Part shown: positions 52,556-64,000 of the stretch, piece after piece
How positions within the stretch are numbered: position 1 is the first letter of the stretch
Layout: the number at the start of each line of letters is the position of its first letter
Source of the DNA: Ahaetulla prasina
Lineage: Eukaryota; Chordata; Lepidosauria; Squamata; Colubridae
Direction of reading: 5' to 3'
Assembly (NCBI RefSeq): GCF_028640845.1
Contig: NC_080542.1
Location: 64,307,064 to 64,371,063 of the forward strand
Length of the DNA stretch: 64,000 bases
Notes under the pieces: model-generated
What the model was told of the DNA's origin: nothing
What the model saw: the letters and a program-made list of their open reading frames with translations, nothing else
The model's database searches: none
Program-made: the position numbers and the translations under genes

Positions 52556-53620
52556 ACATAGATACATACATATAGTATGTACATACATACAGCTACCCAT
52601 CTTACAGCAGTGATTCGAGATGGTGCGAAGAGGGTTAAACCTCTTTCTCAAGTAACAATATACCAAATGGGATGATATGTATCAAAATATTTGTAAAGTA
52701 TAGAAGTTATATATAATATTCTACATTATTATATTGATTTGTCATATGGAATATGCAGACAATTTAACTAGTTACCAACTTGTAGAAAAAAAATTCCAAA
52801 TGTTTGTTATTATTTATAAAGCATTGTAAAATTTAGTATTAGAATATTTGAAACATTAAAATCTAGGAAATGACTCAAAATTCTTCAGGGAATGAATTGT
52901 TCTCAATCTTGCCATTGTCAGAATCATATCTGTTGGAATAGTGAAAAAGGACCTTCTGAGAGTCTGTTCCCAAGATTTGCAGCTCTACCAAAGAAAGTCA
53001 GACTAACTGCTTCTCTACTGCATTCTACAAGCAAGCTGAGAACTAATTGAGCCAGATATATAGCACTTATCTGAAATGGGCTTCAATTTGTTTACATTTA
53101 GAGGCCACCAAACTTTTTAGTGACTTTGAGCAGCCTACAATTTAAAAAAAAAACACACATAAAAAGGATCTTGGCTGACCAGAAGAATTAAAAACCTACC
53201 GATTTGTACATTATCAAATTTTATGTAATTTTATAAATTGTTAATTTTAAATATTATCACATTTTATATAATTTTAAATGCTATTTCATTACAGACTGCA
53301 AATTGATTAATTCCTTTTGGACTTTACACATGCATTGTATTCAGGCTGTTTTGTAGATGCATTTTAAATTTTTCCCAAATTTTATTTACTGATTTCTTTA
53401 GATTTATATGTATTCACAGATTATGCATAGAGAGATGCAATGTAGACTAGCTTCCTCATGGAATACCTCAGACAGTGTGAGTTTATCATGGCTAAATAGT
53501 CTACATATTCTGGCTGCTGGACCTTACCAGGATTGCCCAGCAAGAGGCAGAAGCATGAGTACTGAAAATAAAAGGAATGATTGATGCTGTATTCTGTTAT
53601 GCCATGCAAAATAAATAAAT
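52556..53620. other. no gene recognised
   Basis: (TACA)n-like repeats at 52556-52590; otherwise unassigned AT-rich sequence. Confidence 0.55.
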
Positions 53621-53628
53621 AAACAAAT

Positions 53629-53742
53629 CTCTCCCTCTCCCTCCCTCCCTCCCTCCCTCCCTCTCTCTCTCTCTCTCTCTGTAGAGAGAGGAAGGAAGGA
53701 AGGAAGGAAGGAAGGAAGGAAGGAAGGAAGGAAGGAAGGAAG
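53629..53742. repeat. (CCCT)n, (CT)n and (GGAA)n compound microsatellite
   Basis: A pyrimidine tract (53629-53680) followed by a purine tract (53684-53742), able to form an imperfect hairpin. Confidence 0.95.
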
Positions 53743-55240
53743 GACATACTTCTTGTACTAGTCTAAGGCTGAAATAAACTGACTGACCCAACTATTGAGC
53801 AGCACTCACCCAGTATCCAAATTATTTTAACTGGTTTATGTATATTAATTACAATTTGGTGTTCTTTTTATTTTTATTGTTTTTGGTTTTGTTGAGCACA
53901 GTTCTGGGGAAGCCAGGATATAAATATGGTAAATAAATATTTTCTTCAGGGTGGTACTCAACTTAGCTTGCATCCAAATAAAATAAAATAAAATAAAATC
54001 TCTCAAAACAACACAAAACTCAGTACTATCCCAGTTCCCTATAGCTACATGTGCCAAACTGCCTCAGCTTCAAGATCTGGACCAGTAGCTTCATTTTATA
54101 CCTTTCTTGAACTATATTATAATACATTGAATTAAATAGGTCCAACTATATAGAAGAATTTTAATTTGATAGTTAAAATAAGTTTTTGTTGAAAGACAAA
54201 CGTAATTTAAATTGGCCATTACATCATATTTTAATATTTATTTTATTCATTTTTGAAATTTATATAACTGCCCATCTTTATGCTACTCTTAAGAGCAATT
54301 CTAGTATTAATTTTTATCAGATAATTTATATAGATATAAATGTTAAAGCGGCATATATTTTGGATTTTATTTTTGCAAATGTAATATAAAGAAAATTCAC
54401 CTTCTATATGAATTAACATAATATAATAAACAATTTTTTATAGATGAAAAAAGGAAAGACCCAAGCTTGAGCAGGCTGATAAAGCACATTGCAAGCATCA
54501 GGTAATCAAAATAAAATAAAGATTAAAAAATGGATTTGTGTCCATGTTTGAGTTGCTTTAAACTTTATGCTTCATTTAGTCCTTAGCCACAAGCCAAACA
54601 TGCTATAAAATGCAACAGGGTAATTTTCAACATTTGGGAGGGAAGGGGAAAAAAATCATTTCAGGTTTTTGGCTACTGATATAGAGAATGTCTTCATATT
54701 TAAATCAATGTAGGCTATTCCCTTAATCAAGTAAAAGAAAAGAGTCTTATCTAACCAGCAGGTCAATAGGAGCAAAGGAATAATTTATCTGACTGAAGTG
54801 TTAGTCTAAAGACAATCTGGCACATTTAAATTAAGAGGCAGTGTTTTACTTTCCTCTTTCTTGTCTTAAGATGTTATAACAGCAGCATTTACACTCACAT
54901 GTGGCTGCTTTGACCTGATGCAAGAAGAACCAAGAATGTTTCCTGCAGCCAAAATGAGGAAATGATGGCTGCTTTGAAAATCAAAGCAAATAAGAGTGCA
55001 GTTTGTTCTACTATTTACCAGCTTATTTTTATATATACTTTCTGAAGAACATTTTTGTCAAATCTGTGTGGAAGTAACCCAGGCTTTCTAACTAGTTTGT
55101 TCTTCAGTGACTTTTGCACACTAACAAAATAAATCCTCCCATATGCTCTCCCCCCGTAATGTGACAGGCAAATAGCCATAATACAGCATTCCCTGCTATT
55201 TATTAACAATGGCCTGACTTTTTCCAGATCATTGCAGCAT
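53743..55240. other. no gene recognised
   Basis: (AAAAT)n-like run at 53979-53999 and AT-rich sequence; nothing recognised. Confidence 0.55.
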
Positions 55241-55242
55241 CC

Positions 55243-55520
55243 TGAAAAGAGAGAGAGAGAGAGAGAGAGACATACACAGATAGCTCTTGACCTACAACCA
55301 GCTTAAAAAAATAAATAAATATGATTTATGTTACAATAGTCTGGGAAAAAGTGACTTATGATGCACCCTTTAAGTTGCACCACCTTTGCAATCACATGAA
55401 TACAATTTAGATGCTTGGCAACCAGCTCTCATCGATGATAGTAACAGCAGCTTATGGTTAGATGATCATGATTTGTGACCTTCCCAGCTGGCTTCTGACA
55501 AGAAAAGTTAATTGCCCAGT
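55243..55520 (-). mobile_element. (GA)n and a decayed squamate MITE-like repeat
   Basis: (GA)n at 55243-55270. Next comes CTCTTGACCTACAACC, then GTGACTTATGATGC, CAATCACATGAATACAATTTAG and GATGCTTGGCAACC, which I recognise as a common squamate repeat with CTTGACTTACGACC-type ends. Only a diverged part is present. (CAA)n lies further on at 55655-55676. Confidence 0.4.
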
Positions 55521-58261
55521 GTCAGGTTGGCTGGCTTTTACCACATTTCTTTCTTTTAATAAATAACAGATGTTGTGGTTATACAAAACCTGTAGCATTT
55601 TTTAGATCATTTTCAAACTGTTTATTATTATACTAATAACATTAAGTTGATAACAACAACAACAACAACAACAATATCCTCTGCTGCCCCAATGAATAAA
55701 ATGTGATCTATGTGGAAGGTAATCCTTAAAGCATCAGAATGAAAACAATCACTAGAAGTAGTAGTGTCACAACATAGAAAATTTACTAGGGGATTAATTT
55801 ATTAGGGGATATTTATTTGCTATGCAAACATAGCCAATAATTAGCCAACTGCTCTTTAAATCATTGTAGGTGTGTATTTTTTATCTGCCATTTCTAACAT
55901 GCATTTGTTTTTCAAAAAGCCTGCTTTTCTAATGTGATTGGCACTCCTGTCTAAAGACCTGAATGAGATTGTGATTGAGGTAGCTTTGCATTTAGCTTCA
56001 TGGGCAAAATGAGCTCAACTGCAGCTGAATCATTTCTGTAAATAGGCCTGGCTGGAGCTGAGCTGTAATCTGAAGATTAGAACCTGGTTTATTGATCCTA
56101 AGAAATGCCTCATATTCCATCCCAAATTGCATCATGTCGATAGCGATAAAATGCTATTGCTCCAAAGGCTGCTGGCTCCCGCCACTGCAGTGGCAGCTAA
56201 AAGGAGATAAAAGGAAACAGCAGTCTTCCCCTCTTCAAGCTGAGGCCATACAAAAAGAACACATTAAAAGATAGGACCCCATGCCTGGAACTGAATTGCT
56301 TTAAAAATACGGTTTCTGCCTTTCAAAAAAAAAAACCAAAAAAAAAACACCACACCAAACAACCAACCCCCCCCCACCCAAACAAACACTACACACATAC
56401 ATATGCATATTAGAGCTGATATTTTTGAGTGATTTAAAATGCCAAAATAAGTTTCTATAAAGCTCCAATTTACATTAATGATTGTCCAAATTGTCAATTT
56501 AGGTTTATGCAATTTCCATATGGCTTTATTCAATATTGTATCTTTATTTTTCTTTTCTATGCTGTAATTTGACACGGCAATGATATGATTATAACTTTTC
56601 CTCAATTTTCCCCCAAGTTTTATTCAGCTATAAATATTAAATTCTCCAACAGCACCATTCTAACCAGATTCCACCACAAAGGAGATGGTTACAATAGAAG
56701 CAAACATCTCATTTTCTCTTCTCATTTCTTTATAGCGCTTTCTAATGTGACAAGTCCTTACAACCTACAAGCAATAGAATTCAATGCATCTAACACTTCA
56801 GGTCCCAATGATGTATTGATTTCTGTGGAAATCATTAAAATGTGTCATTTGAAAGGGCTAGGCAATGGACTGTCAAAAAATGCATTGGACTTGTTTTCTT
56901 CATGTTCTGTCATCAGATTCTCTTATCACAAAAAAATATTTTACAAGTGATTACTGGAATGGTCTCTGTAAGTAATTGTCTGTCCATTTATATATTCTGA
57001 TCTGTTCTTTTCTTGTTCTTATTCTATATATCCATACATGCATCCTTCTCTTACAGAACCTATTTGCAATTTTAGAAATCTTTTTTTAAGCATATTAATG
57101 TATTTGATGAAAAACCATCCCCTCACTGGAGAGGGTACAGCCAGATTTAACAATGATTATACCTTAGTGACAAAAGAATTGTACTGTAGGAATCTGACAA
57201 GTCAAGATAAAAACTCAATAGAATTTATATTGTCATAAGTAAAAAAGGAGAAAAAGCTCACAGTCTGGGGTCATCCACATAAATCCATACTAGCTGGGGA
57301 ACAAATTATCTGAGAAATTGCTATCTTTGACGTAAGTCTGCTCACACCATAGGTTCTTTAAAAAAACACCATTATTTGCCCTGTTCAGTTAGCACGAGTG
57401 CAAAAGACAGCATTCCCTACTGATCTCCAGCATCTGTAATCACGTCTCCAATAATATTAGATTGAATTCCACCAATAATTAAAGATTTGTGTGCTTTCTT
57501 GTCATTTTTGTGCCAATTTTAATTTCAAGATTTTCTCCTTTGACTGTTTTACAATTTTATTGTTATGTTTTATTGTACTTGGGTGAAAAATATCTATTTG
57601 CATGTGAGTATGTATGTGTGTGTACATACATCATACACACAACAGACAAATATATTTATTCAATTCAATTTTTAATTTATAAAAGTACAACAAAATTTGC
57701 AATTAAGTACAACTTTCAAAATATTATTGTTAATAAAAATCTTTGTAAAGAAATGTCACAGTGAGCAATCAAATTTGGAAAATCTGTCAGATAAACTGTT
57801 GGCTTCTTGAAAGCAGTAATGTCTAGAAAGATATTACAGAAGATGAATAGACATGGGAAAAAGCGAACAACCATACTTTTTATAGATATATGTGTTTCAA
57901 ATTTAGAAGAGCATGTTTTCATATCAGGTTGTTTTAAATAGCATCCAATTATAAAAATACAACCTTTCTAAAAAAAAACACATAAGAAAAAGCTACAAAT
58001 TACAAATGTTTAAACTAAACACAAGACTAGATGTCCTTTAAAACAAAATCTAGAATCTGAAATCCATCTTCTATCAATTAAAATCAGAAAAAAAAAATAT
58101 ATAATGTATTTCTCGCTACTCCTTTGTTGGACATAAATGAAATATAGTATGTAGTATAATTTGTGCAAGAAGAGAATAAATGTTTTTGATCATAAATAAA
58201 TGTATTCTGCAAACACTAAAATTAGTATAAGCAATCTAATTTTGAAATAAGCCATTATCAT
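55521..58261. other. no gene recognised
   Basis: AT-rich, with A- and C-homopolymer runs at 56322-56380 and short TATGTG repeats near 57610. A 121-codon plus-strand frame (56588-56950) matches nothing I know. Confidence 0.5.
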
Positions 58262-59390
58262 ATGCATTTGATAAAGTAGACCATAACCTACTACTAGATA
58301 AAGTAGAAAAATGTGGGTTAGACAGCACCACCACTAGATGGATTCGTAACTGGCTGACCAACCGCACTCAACGTGTAGTCCTCAACGGAACTACATCCAC
58401 ATGGAGGGAAGTATGCAGTGGAGTATCCCAAGACTCTGTTTTAGGCCCAGTACTCTTCAACATCTTCATCAATGACTTGGACGAGGGGATAGATGGGGAA
58501 CTCATCAAATTTGCAGATGACACCAAGCTGGCAGGAATAGCCAACACTCCAGAAGATAGGCTCAAATTACAGAAAGATCTTGACAAACTTGAACATTGGG
58601 CGCTATCTAACAAAATGAAATTCAACAGTGAAAAAAGTAAGATTCTACATTTAGGCAAAAAAAACAAAATGCACCGGTACCGTATATGTGGTACCTTGCT
58701 CAATAGTAGTACCTGTGAGAGGGATCTTGGAGTTCTAGTGGATAACCATTTAGATATGAGCCAGCAGTGTGGAGCAGCTGTGAAAAAAGCCAACACAGTT
58801 CTGGGCTGCATAAACAGAGGGATAAAATCAAGATCACGTGAAGTGTTAGTGCCATTTTATAATGCCTTGGTAAGGCCACACTTGGAATATTGCATCCAGT
58901 TTTGGTCTCCACGATGTAAAAAAGATGTTGAGACTCTAGAAAGAGTGCAGAGAAGAGCAACAAAGATGATTAGAGGACTGGAGGCTAAAACATATGAAGA
59001 ACGGTTGCAGGAACTGGGTATGTCTAGTTTAATAAAAAGAAGGACTAGGGGAGACATGATAGCTGTGTTCCAATATCTCAGGGGTTGCCACAAAGAAGAG
59101 GGAGTCGGGCTGTTCTCCAAAGCACCTGAGGGTAGAACAAGAAGCAATGGGTGGAAACTGATCAAAGAAGGAAGCAACTTAGAACTAAGGAGAAATTTCC
59201 TGACAGTTAGAACAATTAATAAGTGGAACGACTTGCCTGCAGAAGTTGTGAATGCTCCAACACTGGAATTTTTTAAGAAAATGTTGGATAACCATCTGAC
59301 TGAGATGGTGTAGGGTTCCTGCCTAGGCAGGGGGTTGGACTAGAAGGGCCTCCAAGGTCCCTTCCAACTCTGTCGTTATGTTATGTTATA
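58262..59390 (+). mobile_element. young CR1 LINE copy, 5'-truncated
   Basis: Contains one uninterrupted frame from the truncation point (58264) to a stop at 59311-59313, about 350 codons: [17 protein letters not shown], the FADD box (58510-58521), [46 protein letters not shown] and INKWNDLPAEVVNAP. Two substitutions lie in the usual GVPQGS motif, which reads GVSQDS here. The 3' UTR ends CTCTGTCGTTATGTTATG. Few mutations separate it from the 49474-51060 copy. It lacks the endonuclease and reverse transcriptase N-terminus, so it cannot move alone. Confidence 0.9.
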
Positions 59391-59944
59391 TTAAATATTT
59401 TATTAGTGATGGATATAGAGAATTTCGATATTCCTTATAATACAGTTATCATTAATAAGAAATATTAGACTGGAAGCACAGCTCAAATTAAATACTCAAC
59501 TAATATGAAACTAAATGAAAGATTGTCTGGCAAACAGACAGATAAAATATTTTTTCAGTCTCTGACCAATAAAAGCACTATCAGTAAAATGAACAATACA
59601 AAGCTGTGCCTTAACATTAAGAACTATTACAACTATTGGTGGATGAGGTTTACAGATTGTATAGGAAAAAATTGTTACTTTCGGAAAAAAATAAATATAT
59701 TTTGATTATTTAAGGGATAGTGAAAATAAAAATGATAAGTAGTCCAGAAATTTAAATAAAAGAGGAATAATCAGCTGGTTTTGAATGTCCCTGTAATATT
59801 GGCAATAGAGAACATGGTCTGTGGTTTTTATGGTACACATCATCACAGAGGCAATATCAAATTTCATGTGTAGTTTTCCTAACTCTTTCAGGGCAATTAT
59901 GGGGAATATTTAAAATAGTATTTAACAACAGCAATAGTAATAGT
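59391..59944. other. no gene recognised
   Basis: AT-rich; nothing recognised. Confidence 0.55.
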
Positions 59945-60500
59945 ATTTAACACTCAGACTTATATCCCACTCCATAGTGCTTTACAGAACTGTCTGCATT
60001 ATTTGTATATTGCCGCCAACAAGATTTTGAAGGATGCCAGAAAAGGAAACTCCTGGGACATTATTTTACCAAGAGTATAAAACTTTTCTGAATAAACCAC
60101 ATTGCCACAAAAGAAGCAAAATCAGTTCTGGGTTTCCCGTGACAAAGCAGGCTTAGTTAATTCCCCTGTTTCCTTAATGGGCCAGCTACAGTCCGTAATG
60201 TCTACCAATCACTCCTTTTCATTTTGTTATGGGAACCAGCCAACCACACTGGAACATCTGCTCAGTGTCTGGCTGAGATGCCAGCAATGTCCCATGGTGC
60301 TGTTGGATGCCTGAATACTATTCTCTCACCTTGCATTCTACCTGCCTCCCAGTTATTGTCAAGTTGTAAGAGAATAAAAAATGTAGGTGAATTTGTCTTG
60401 ACAGAAAGGCTAAGTCAATCTTGAGCCCAGTGAGGATTGAACTCCAAGCTGTGGACAGCATTATCCTGCAATACTGCATTCTAATCACTCTGCCAACAGA
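59945..60500 (-). mobile_element. tRNA-derived SINE (second subfamily), apparently split
   Basis: The tail (59945-60008: GACTTATATCCCAC, GTGCTTTACAG, ATATTGCCGCCAAC) and the head (60405-60498: GGCTAAGTCAATCTTGAGCC, TGCATTCTAATCACTCTGCC) match the complement of the SINE at 40727. About 390 bp of unassigned sequence lies between them, so the SINE was probably interrupted by another insertion. Confidence 0.6.
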
Positions 60501-60778
60501 AAGTAAGATTGTCTGATTTCTTTCCAAAAACATTTAAGTGGTGTAATATATACTTGGCATAAATAGCATATGTATCATGATGTTATTGCACCAGTTTAGG
60601 ATATTTGATACATAGTGGAATTTTAGCAGTTTAAAAAAGCAGGAAATGACTATTTGAACTACTGTAAATCTGCAAATGAATCCCCATTTCAGTTAATGTT
60701 CAGGTATTTGAATGAATTGAACATTAGTGATTCATTTGGTATTTACAAATTTACATAAGTGCCTCAAGAGCAAGAATA

Positions 60779-60833
60779 CTTCCTTCCTTCCTTCCTTCCT
60801 TCCTTCCTTCCTTCCTTCCTTCCTTCCTTCCTT
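60779..60833. repeat. (CTTC)n microsatellite
   Basis: About 14 CTTC units, directly before a LINE fragment. Confidence 0.95.
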
Positions 60834-60835
60834 GA

Positions 60836-61130
60836 AAACATTCTTAAAGATCCATCTCATCCTCGGCACCCTTTTTTGGAACTATTACCATCTGGAAGAT
60901 GGTACAGGATAATAAAAACAAGGACAAATAGGCTGAAAAACAGCTTCTATCCCAGGGCAATAATCATATTGAATTCTATGGTATAGTGCAATATTGGGTT
61001 TTCAATTTCAATTATTTAGAATGTAAAGGATGTATGTTACAGTTATTGCTTATAACTGTAGTTATAATGTACACTGAAGACAGCATTTAATTTCGTTGTA
61101 ACATGCACAATGACAATAAAGTGAACTAAA
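60836..61130 (+). pseudogene. non-LTR retrotransposon C-terminus and 3' tail, family unassigned
   Basis: The frame encodes DPSHPRHPFLELLPSGRWYR, then RTNRLKNSFYPRAI, a C-terminal signature seen in several vertebrate LINE families. The 3' UTR closes with TTTCGTTGTAACATGCACAA, then TGACAATAAAGTGAACTAAA. It is not L2, CR1 or LINE-A as seen elsewhere in the window. A (CCTT)n tract follows at 61131-61160. Confidence 0.65.
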
Positions 61131-61160
61131 TTTCCTTCCTTCCTCCCTCTCTCCCTCCCT

Positions 61161-62310
61161 CTGATTGTCATTATAATTGCTAAACTGTTAAGTTAGCATG
61201 CTTCATAAAAACAGTTACATAAAATAATTAATCAATTTCATGGTAGTCTGAGCGTAATTGACACTATGATTATCAATTGCAGATAATTTCTTCAACACTT
61301 CATGTACGGAAATTCAGAGTCCCTAGATCAAACAGCACACTTTTTACTTATTATAGCTTTCCAAATTCTTTAGCTGCATTCTGCTAAATTTTAATTTCTC
61401 CAAATTAAAAATAAAATTTGTGGTACTATTATTTATTTATACATACACATACAAAGAGAGAGAAAAGTGAGAGGGAGAAAGGAGATTTCCTGAAGACAGC
61501 CTGTTTCTAGTACTTAAGACATCAATCTAAATATTAGGGACGCTAGAATTCTAGTTCCACATAGGTACAAAGCCAACTGGGTAACTCTGAACCATTCATT
61601 CTCTCTTAATTTTAGGAAGCAGACCATGACAAACCGCTTCTGAAATCTTGCCAAGAAAACTGCAAGAACTAGTTCTTGTAGTCACCAGGAGTCAACACTA
61701 ATTCGAAGATACCACAATAAGAAGAAAAATCCCTTTGTTCCTTCCGATGAATATCTGGAATTAATATATAGCCATACACAAATATGTCACATACAGGCCA
61801 CACTTACCCCAGCTCTGCAAAGGTGAAAACATCATGATAACTCATGATCTGGCCTGTGACATGATCAGGTTTGACCCTGTGATCAAGAAGTATTAGAATT
61901 AAAATGGCTAAATTCTGTTCTTACCAAATTTGCATATAGTCAGTTGTTAAATATATTTTGGCAATAGTTTTAACATTATAACTTTGCAGGACTATTAATG
62001 GATGATTTTTTTAAAAAAAATATTGTATTGAACCTTAACTATATCTAAACTGATCTGTGCCCAAAAAATAAAAGCAATTTATCTCTCATTAAAACACACT
62101 TAATTTATTTTACAAAGTTAACTTTTATGGCCATTACATTTTTGTCAGGAATATAGCCTTACTGTGTGAAGAATTAATCTTGTTTTATAGATGAGTGAAC
62201 AAGATCTGAGCATGATAAAATGAATCGCTAAGTGATCGCAGTTAACTGAAAAATTCCACTTTGTTCCCTTATGGAGAATGATGGAATATCATTTTATTGA
62301 ACTCCATTAT
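61161..62310. other. no gene recognised
   Basis: AT-rich; nothing recognised. Confidence 0.55.
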
Positions 62311-62362
62311 CCTAATGAGAAGATATTCTCCACTTGATATTAGCCAAAAGGCTGGAGAAAAT
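62311..62362 (-). pseudogene. U2 snRNA pseudogene fragment
   Basis: The minus strand reads TTTTCTCCAGCCTTTTGGCT, then AATATCAAGTGGAGAATATC, matching the first about 50 nt of U2 spliceosomal RNA (CTTCTCGGCCTTTTGGCTAA, ATCAAGTGTAGTATC) with several substitutions. The branch-site recognition element and the rest of the RNA are missing or diverged, so it is a retroposed fragment. Confidence 0.75.
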
Positions 62363-63554
62363 ATTTTAATGACTTACTTCTTCTGCCTAATGAGAAGGTT
62401 TTATAATTACTGAAATGACATCTGTTTGATTAATGAGTCCTTGCAATATCTATGTGTATCCCTTCTATTTTGCCAATGACATATATTGCAGCAGGCATCT
62501 TAGCATACATAAATAAGTCTAACACATAATTAGTATAAATTTGATTTCAGATACTGTAAAGAATTTGGTTTTCATAGATAAGCAGAAACAGAGATGGTTG
62601 TATGAAACGAATCAGAAAACAGAAAAAAGCTGATATTGCAATATAAGATGCAGCTTGTAATTAGGAAAGTTGGGAATTTTATTATCTTCCAAGTACAAGT
62701 CATTTTCCCTTTTCAAAACATCACCAGTGTTTCTTCATAATTTCAACATATAGTTTGTTGATGTCTTTTAGTCTTGATGGCTACATACCGATCCATGAAT
62801 CATTGACTGCATACCAGGAATGCTTTTTGTTAGAACAGCAGTTAGAGAGATGATAAAGTAAGATGTGCCCAACTAGTCAGTTTCCTCAGTGTAACTGTAA
62901 ATCTCTTCACAGTATGTTGTTCCTGTTGTTGTTTTTTTATGTTCTGCCTTATGCTTTGATGTTGCCCAGAGTTATTCTTAATTGTACCATTCTCACAGTG
63001 ACCAATCAACTGCATAAGTAAGTCCACACATTGCAAACAGATGGTCTTCATATGTAATTTAACCTAATAACAGCTGATCTCCATAACTAAGCTTCTAAAT
63101 ACACCTAATGCAACAATAAATGGATGGACTAAATAAGTCTTTGGGGTTCAGAGGTTCTTCTTTCATTTGTTATATTTTTGTTTATTTGGTTAAATACTTA
63201 AATTTCATTGTTGTTTACAGTAAAAGTTCATGTATGTACATACATATGGTATGTACATACAGTCAACATTGATCATGCACCTTGTGTAGCCTGAAACTCA
63301 AAAACTTATTCTGAAACAGAAGAAGAATGAATTCAAGTTGTTTTGGATGGTGGACAGAAAATAAATATTTTGGGCAGGGTAAGAGGAAATTATATTTCTT
63401 TTGGAGAGAGGAAAAAGATGAATTCAAGCTGTTTGAAAGAAGGAGAGAAATTCAATCTGGTTTTTTTTTTATAAATTATGATATAAATTAATCTAACTGT
63501 TTTGAAGAGAGGGGCTCCTTCATGCACTGGACAGTTTGAGGCCAGGAGGAAGTC
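62363..63554. other. no gene recognised
   Basis: AT-rich, with palindromic ATGTACATACATA repeats near 63230-63262; nothing else recognised. Confidence 0.55.
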
Positions 63555-63562
63555 TTCTACAT

Positions 63563-63706
63563 CAGAGGTCTCCAACCTTGGTTCCTTTAAGACTTGTGGA
63601 CTTCAACTCCCAGAGTCCCTCAGCCAGCAAAGCCAGCAAAGCTGGCTGAGGAACTCTGGGAGTTGAAGTCCACAAGTCTTAAAGGGACCAAGGTTGGAAA
63701 CTCCTG
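63563..63706. mobile_element. foldback hAT-type MITE (family 2), perfect target duplication
   Basis: A 144-bp near-perfect palindrome. CTTTAAGACTTGTGGACTTC and its inverse flank a GCCAGCAAAGCTGGC centre that contains a short internal repeat. TTCTACAT occurs exactly on both sides (63555-63562 and 63707-63714). Confidence 0.9.
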
Positions 63707-63714
63707 TTCTACAT

Positions 63715-64000
63715 GACTCACTATATTCTGAGGCAAATGGAACCAGCTCATGCCTCAGTTACTGCAGCAGCCCTGGGCACTTGAGACTGCAGTAGAGCAG
63801 TCTGAGAGGGAACTCCTGCTGATGCTATTACATTGAGGCAATAAGTCTGTGCCAGGCTCCTCATGAGTTTCAAATCCAGAAAGTTGGTAATTGGGAATTA
63901 AATGTATTATTATTATTTAATTTTAAAATGTAATATTATCTCTGTTTTATTGTATTTTCATTTTGTTAAATGTTCCCCAATTGCCTTTAAAGTCAGGGTA
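63715..64000. other. no gene recognised
   Basis: No recognisable gene or repeat up to the window edge. Confidence 0.5.

Noticed and set aside
53421..53791. Minus-strand frames with SFLPSFLPSF repeats
   Set aside because: Translation of the (GGAA)n and (CCCT)n microsatellites. The same peptide appears at 60727-60912 from (CTTC)n.

Overview
This window looks like vertebrate intron or intergenic DNA, most likely from a squamate reptile (a snake or lizard). It is AT-rich and has almost no host coding sequence. Its repeats are the mix I know from squamates: CR1, L2, L1 and R4-like LINEs, a tRNA-derived SINE, hAT elements and their short derivatives, Ty3/gypsy LTR elements, and long microsatellites growing from LINE tails. 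No bacterial, organellar or viral genome features were seen. The only convincing host feature is one 120-bp minus-strand exon at 36917-37036. It reads as the second exon (start of the discoidin domain) of a contactin-associated protein-like gene, closest to CNTNAP2 as far as I can tell. The window would then be a piece of the huge introns of that gene.

Layout. 1-2359: 5'-cut CR1-like LINE ('LINE-A'). 3.5-4.8 kb: hAT-type MITE and L1 tail. 6.0-10 kb: decayed R4-like LINE holding a LINE-A insertion, with a 1.35-kb tandem duplication of its middle. 11.6-15.3 kb: small MITE, L2 tail, an L1 with an inverted 5' part, and a CpG-rich block. 16.8-25.5 kb: a Mag-like Ty3/gypsy element. Its reverse transcriptase is split at the catalytic YFDD box by a 5.45-kb sushi-type chromovirus at 18224-23674. 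28.2-35.2 kb: another hAT MITE, then an old CR1 pierced by a TA-flanked MITE, two LINE-A copies and a complete 3.9-kb hAT transposon (31189-35115) that carries a 99-bp GC-rich minisatellite. 35.9-37.0 kb: SINE, an inverted-repeat element and the exon. 38-44.7 kb: MITE, L1 endonuclease remnant, L2 copies, SINE and CR1 tails. 46.5-51.1 kb: a 1.85-kb tandem duplication containing SINE, (ATAAC)n and CR1, running into a long CR1 copy. 58.3-61.1 kb: a young-looking CR1 fragment and another LINE tail. 62.3 kb: a U2 snRNA pseudogene. 63.6 kb: a foldback MITE with perfect target-site duplications.

The most informative element is the chromovirus. Its gag frame is intact while pol is broken many times. 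Between them lies a textbook -1 frameshift site: slippery heptamer, 7-nt spacer and 9-bp perfect stem. The sequence just inside its 5' LTR is perfectly complementary over 12 nt to the predicted 5' end of its own transcript, placed by a TATA box 32 bp upstream. That arrangement fits Tf1/sushi-style self-priming rather than tRNA priming. No previously undescribed multi-gene system was found; the interest lies in these retroelement mechanisms, nested insertions and recent local duplications.
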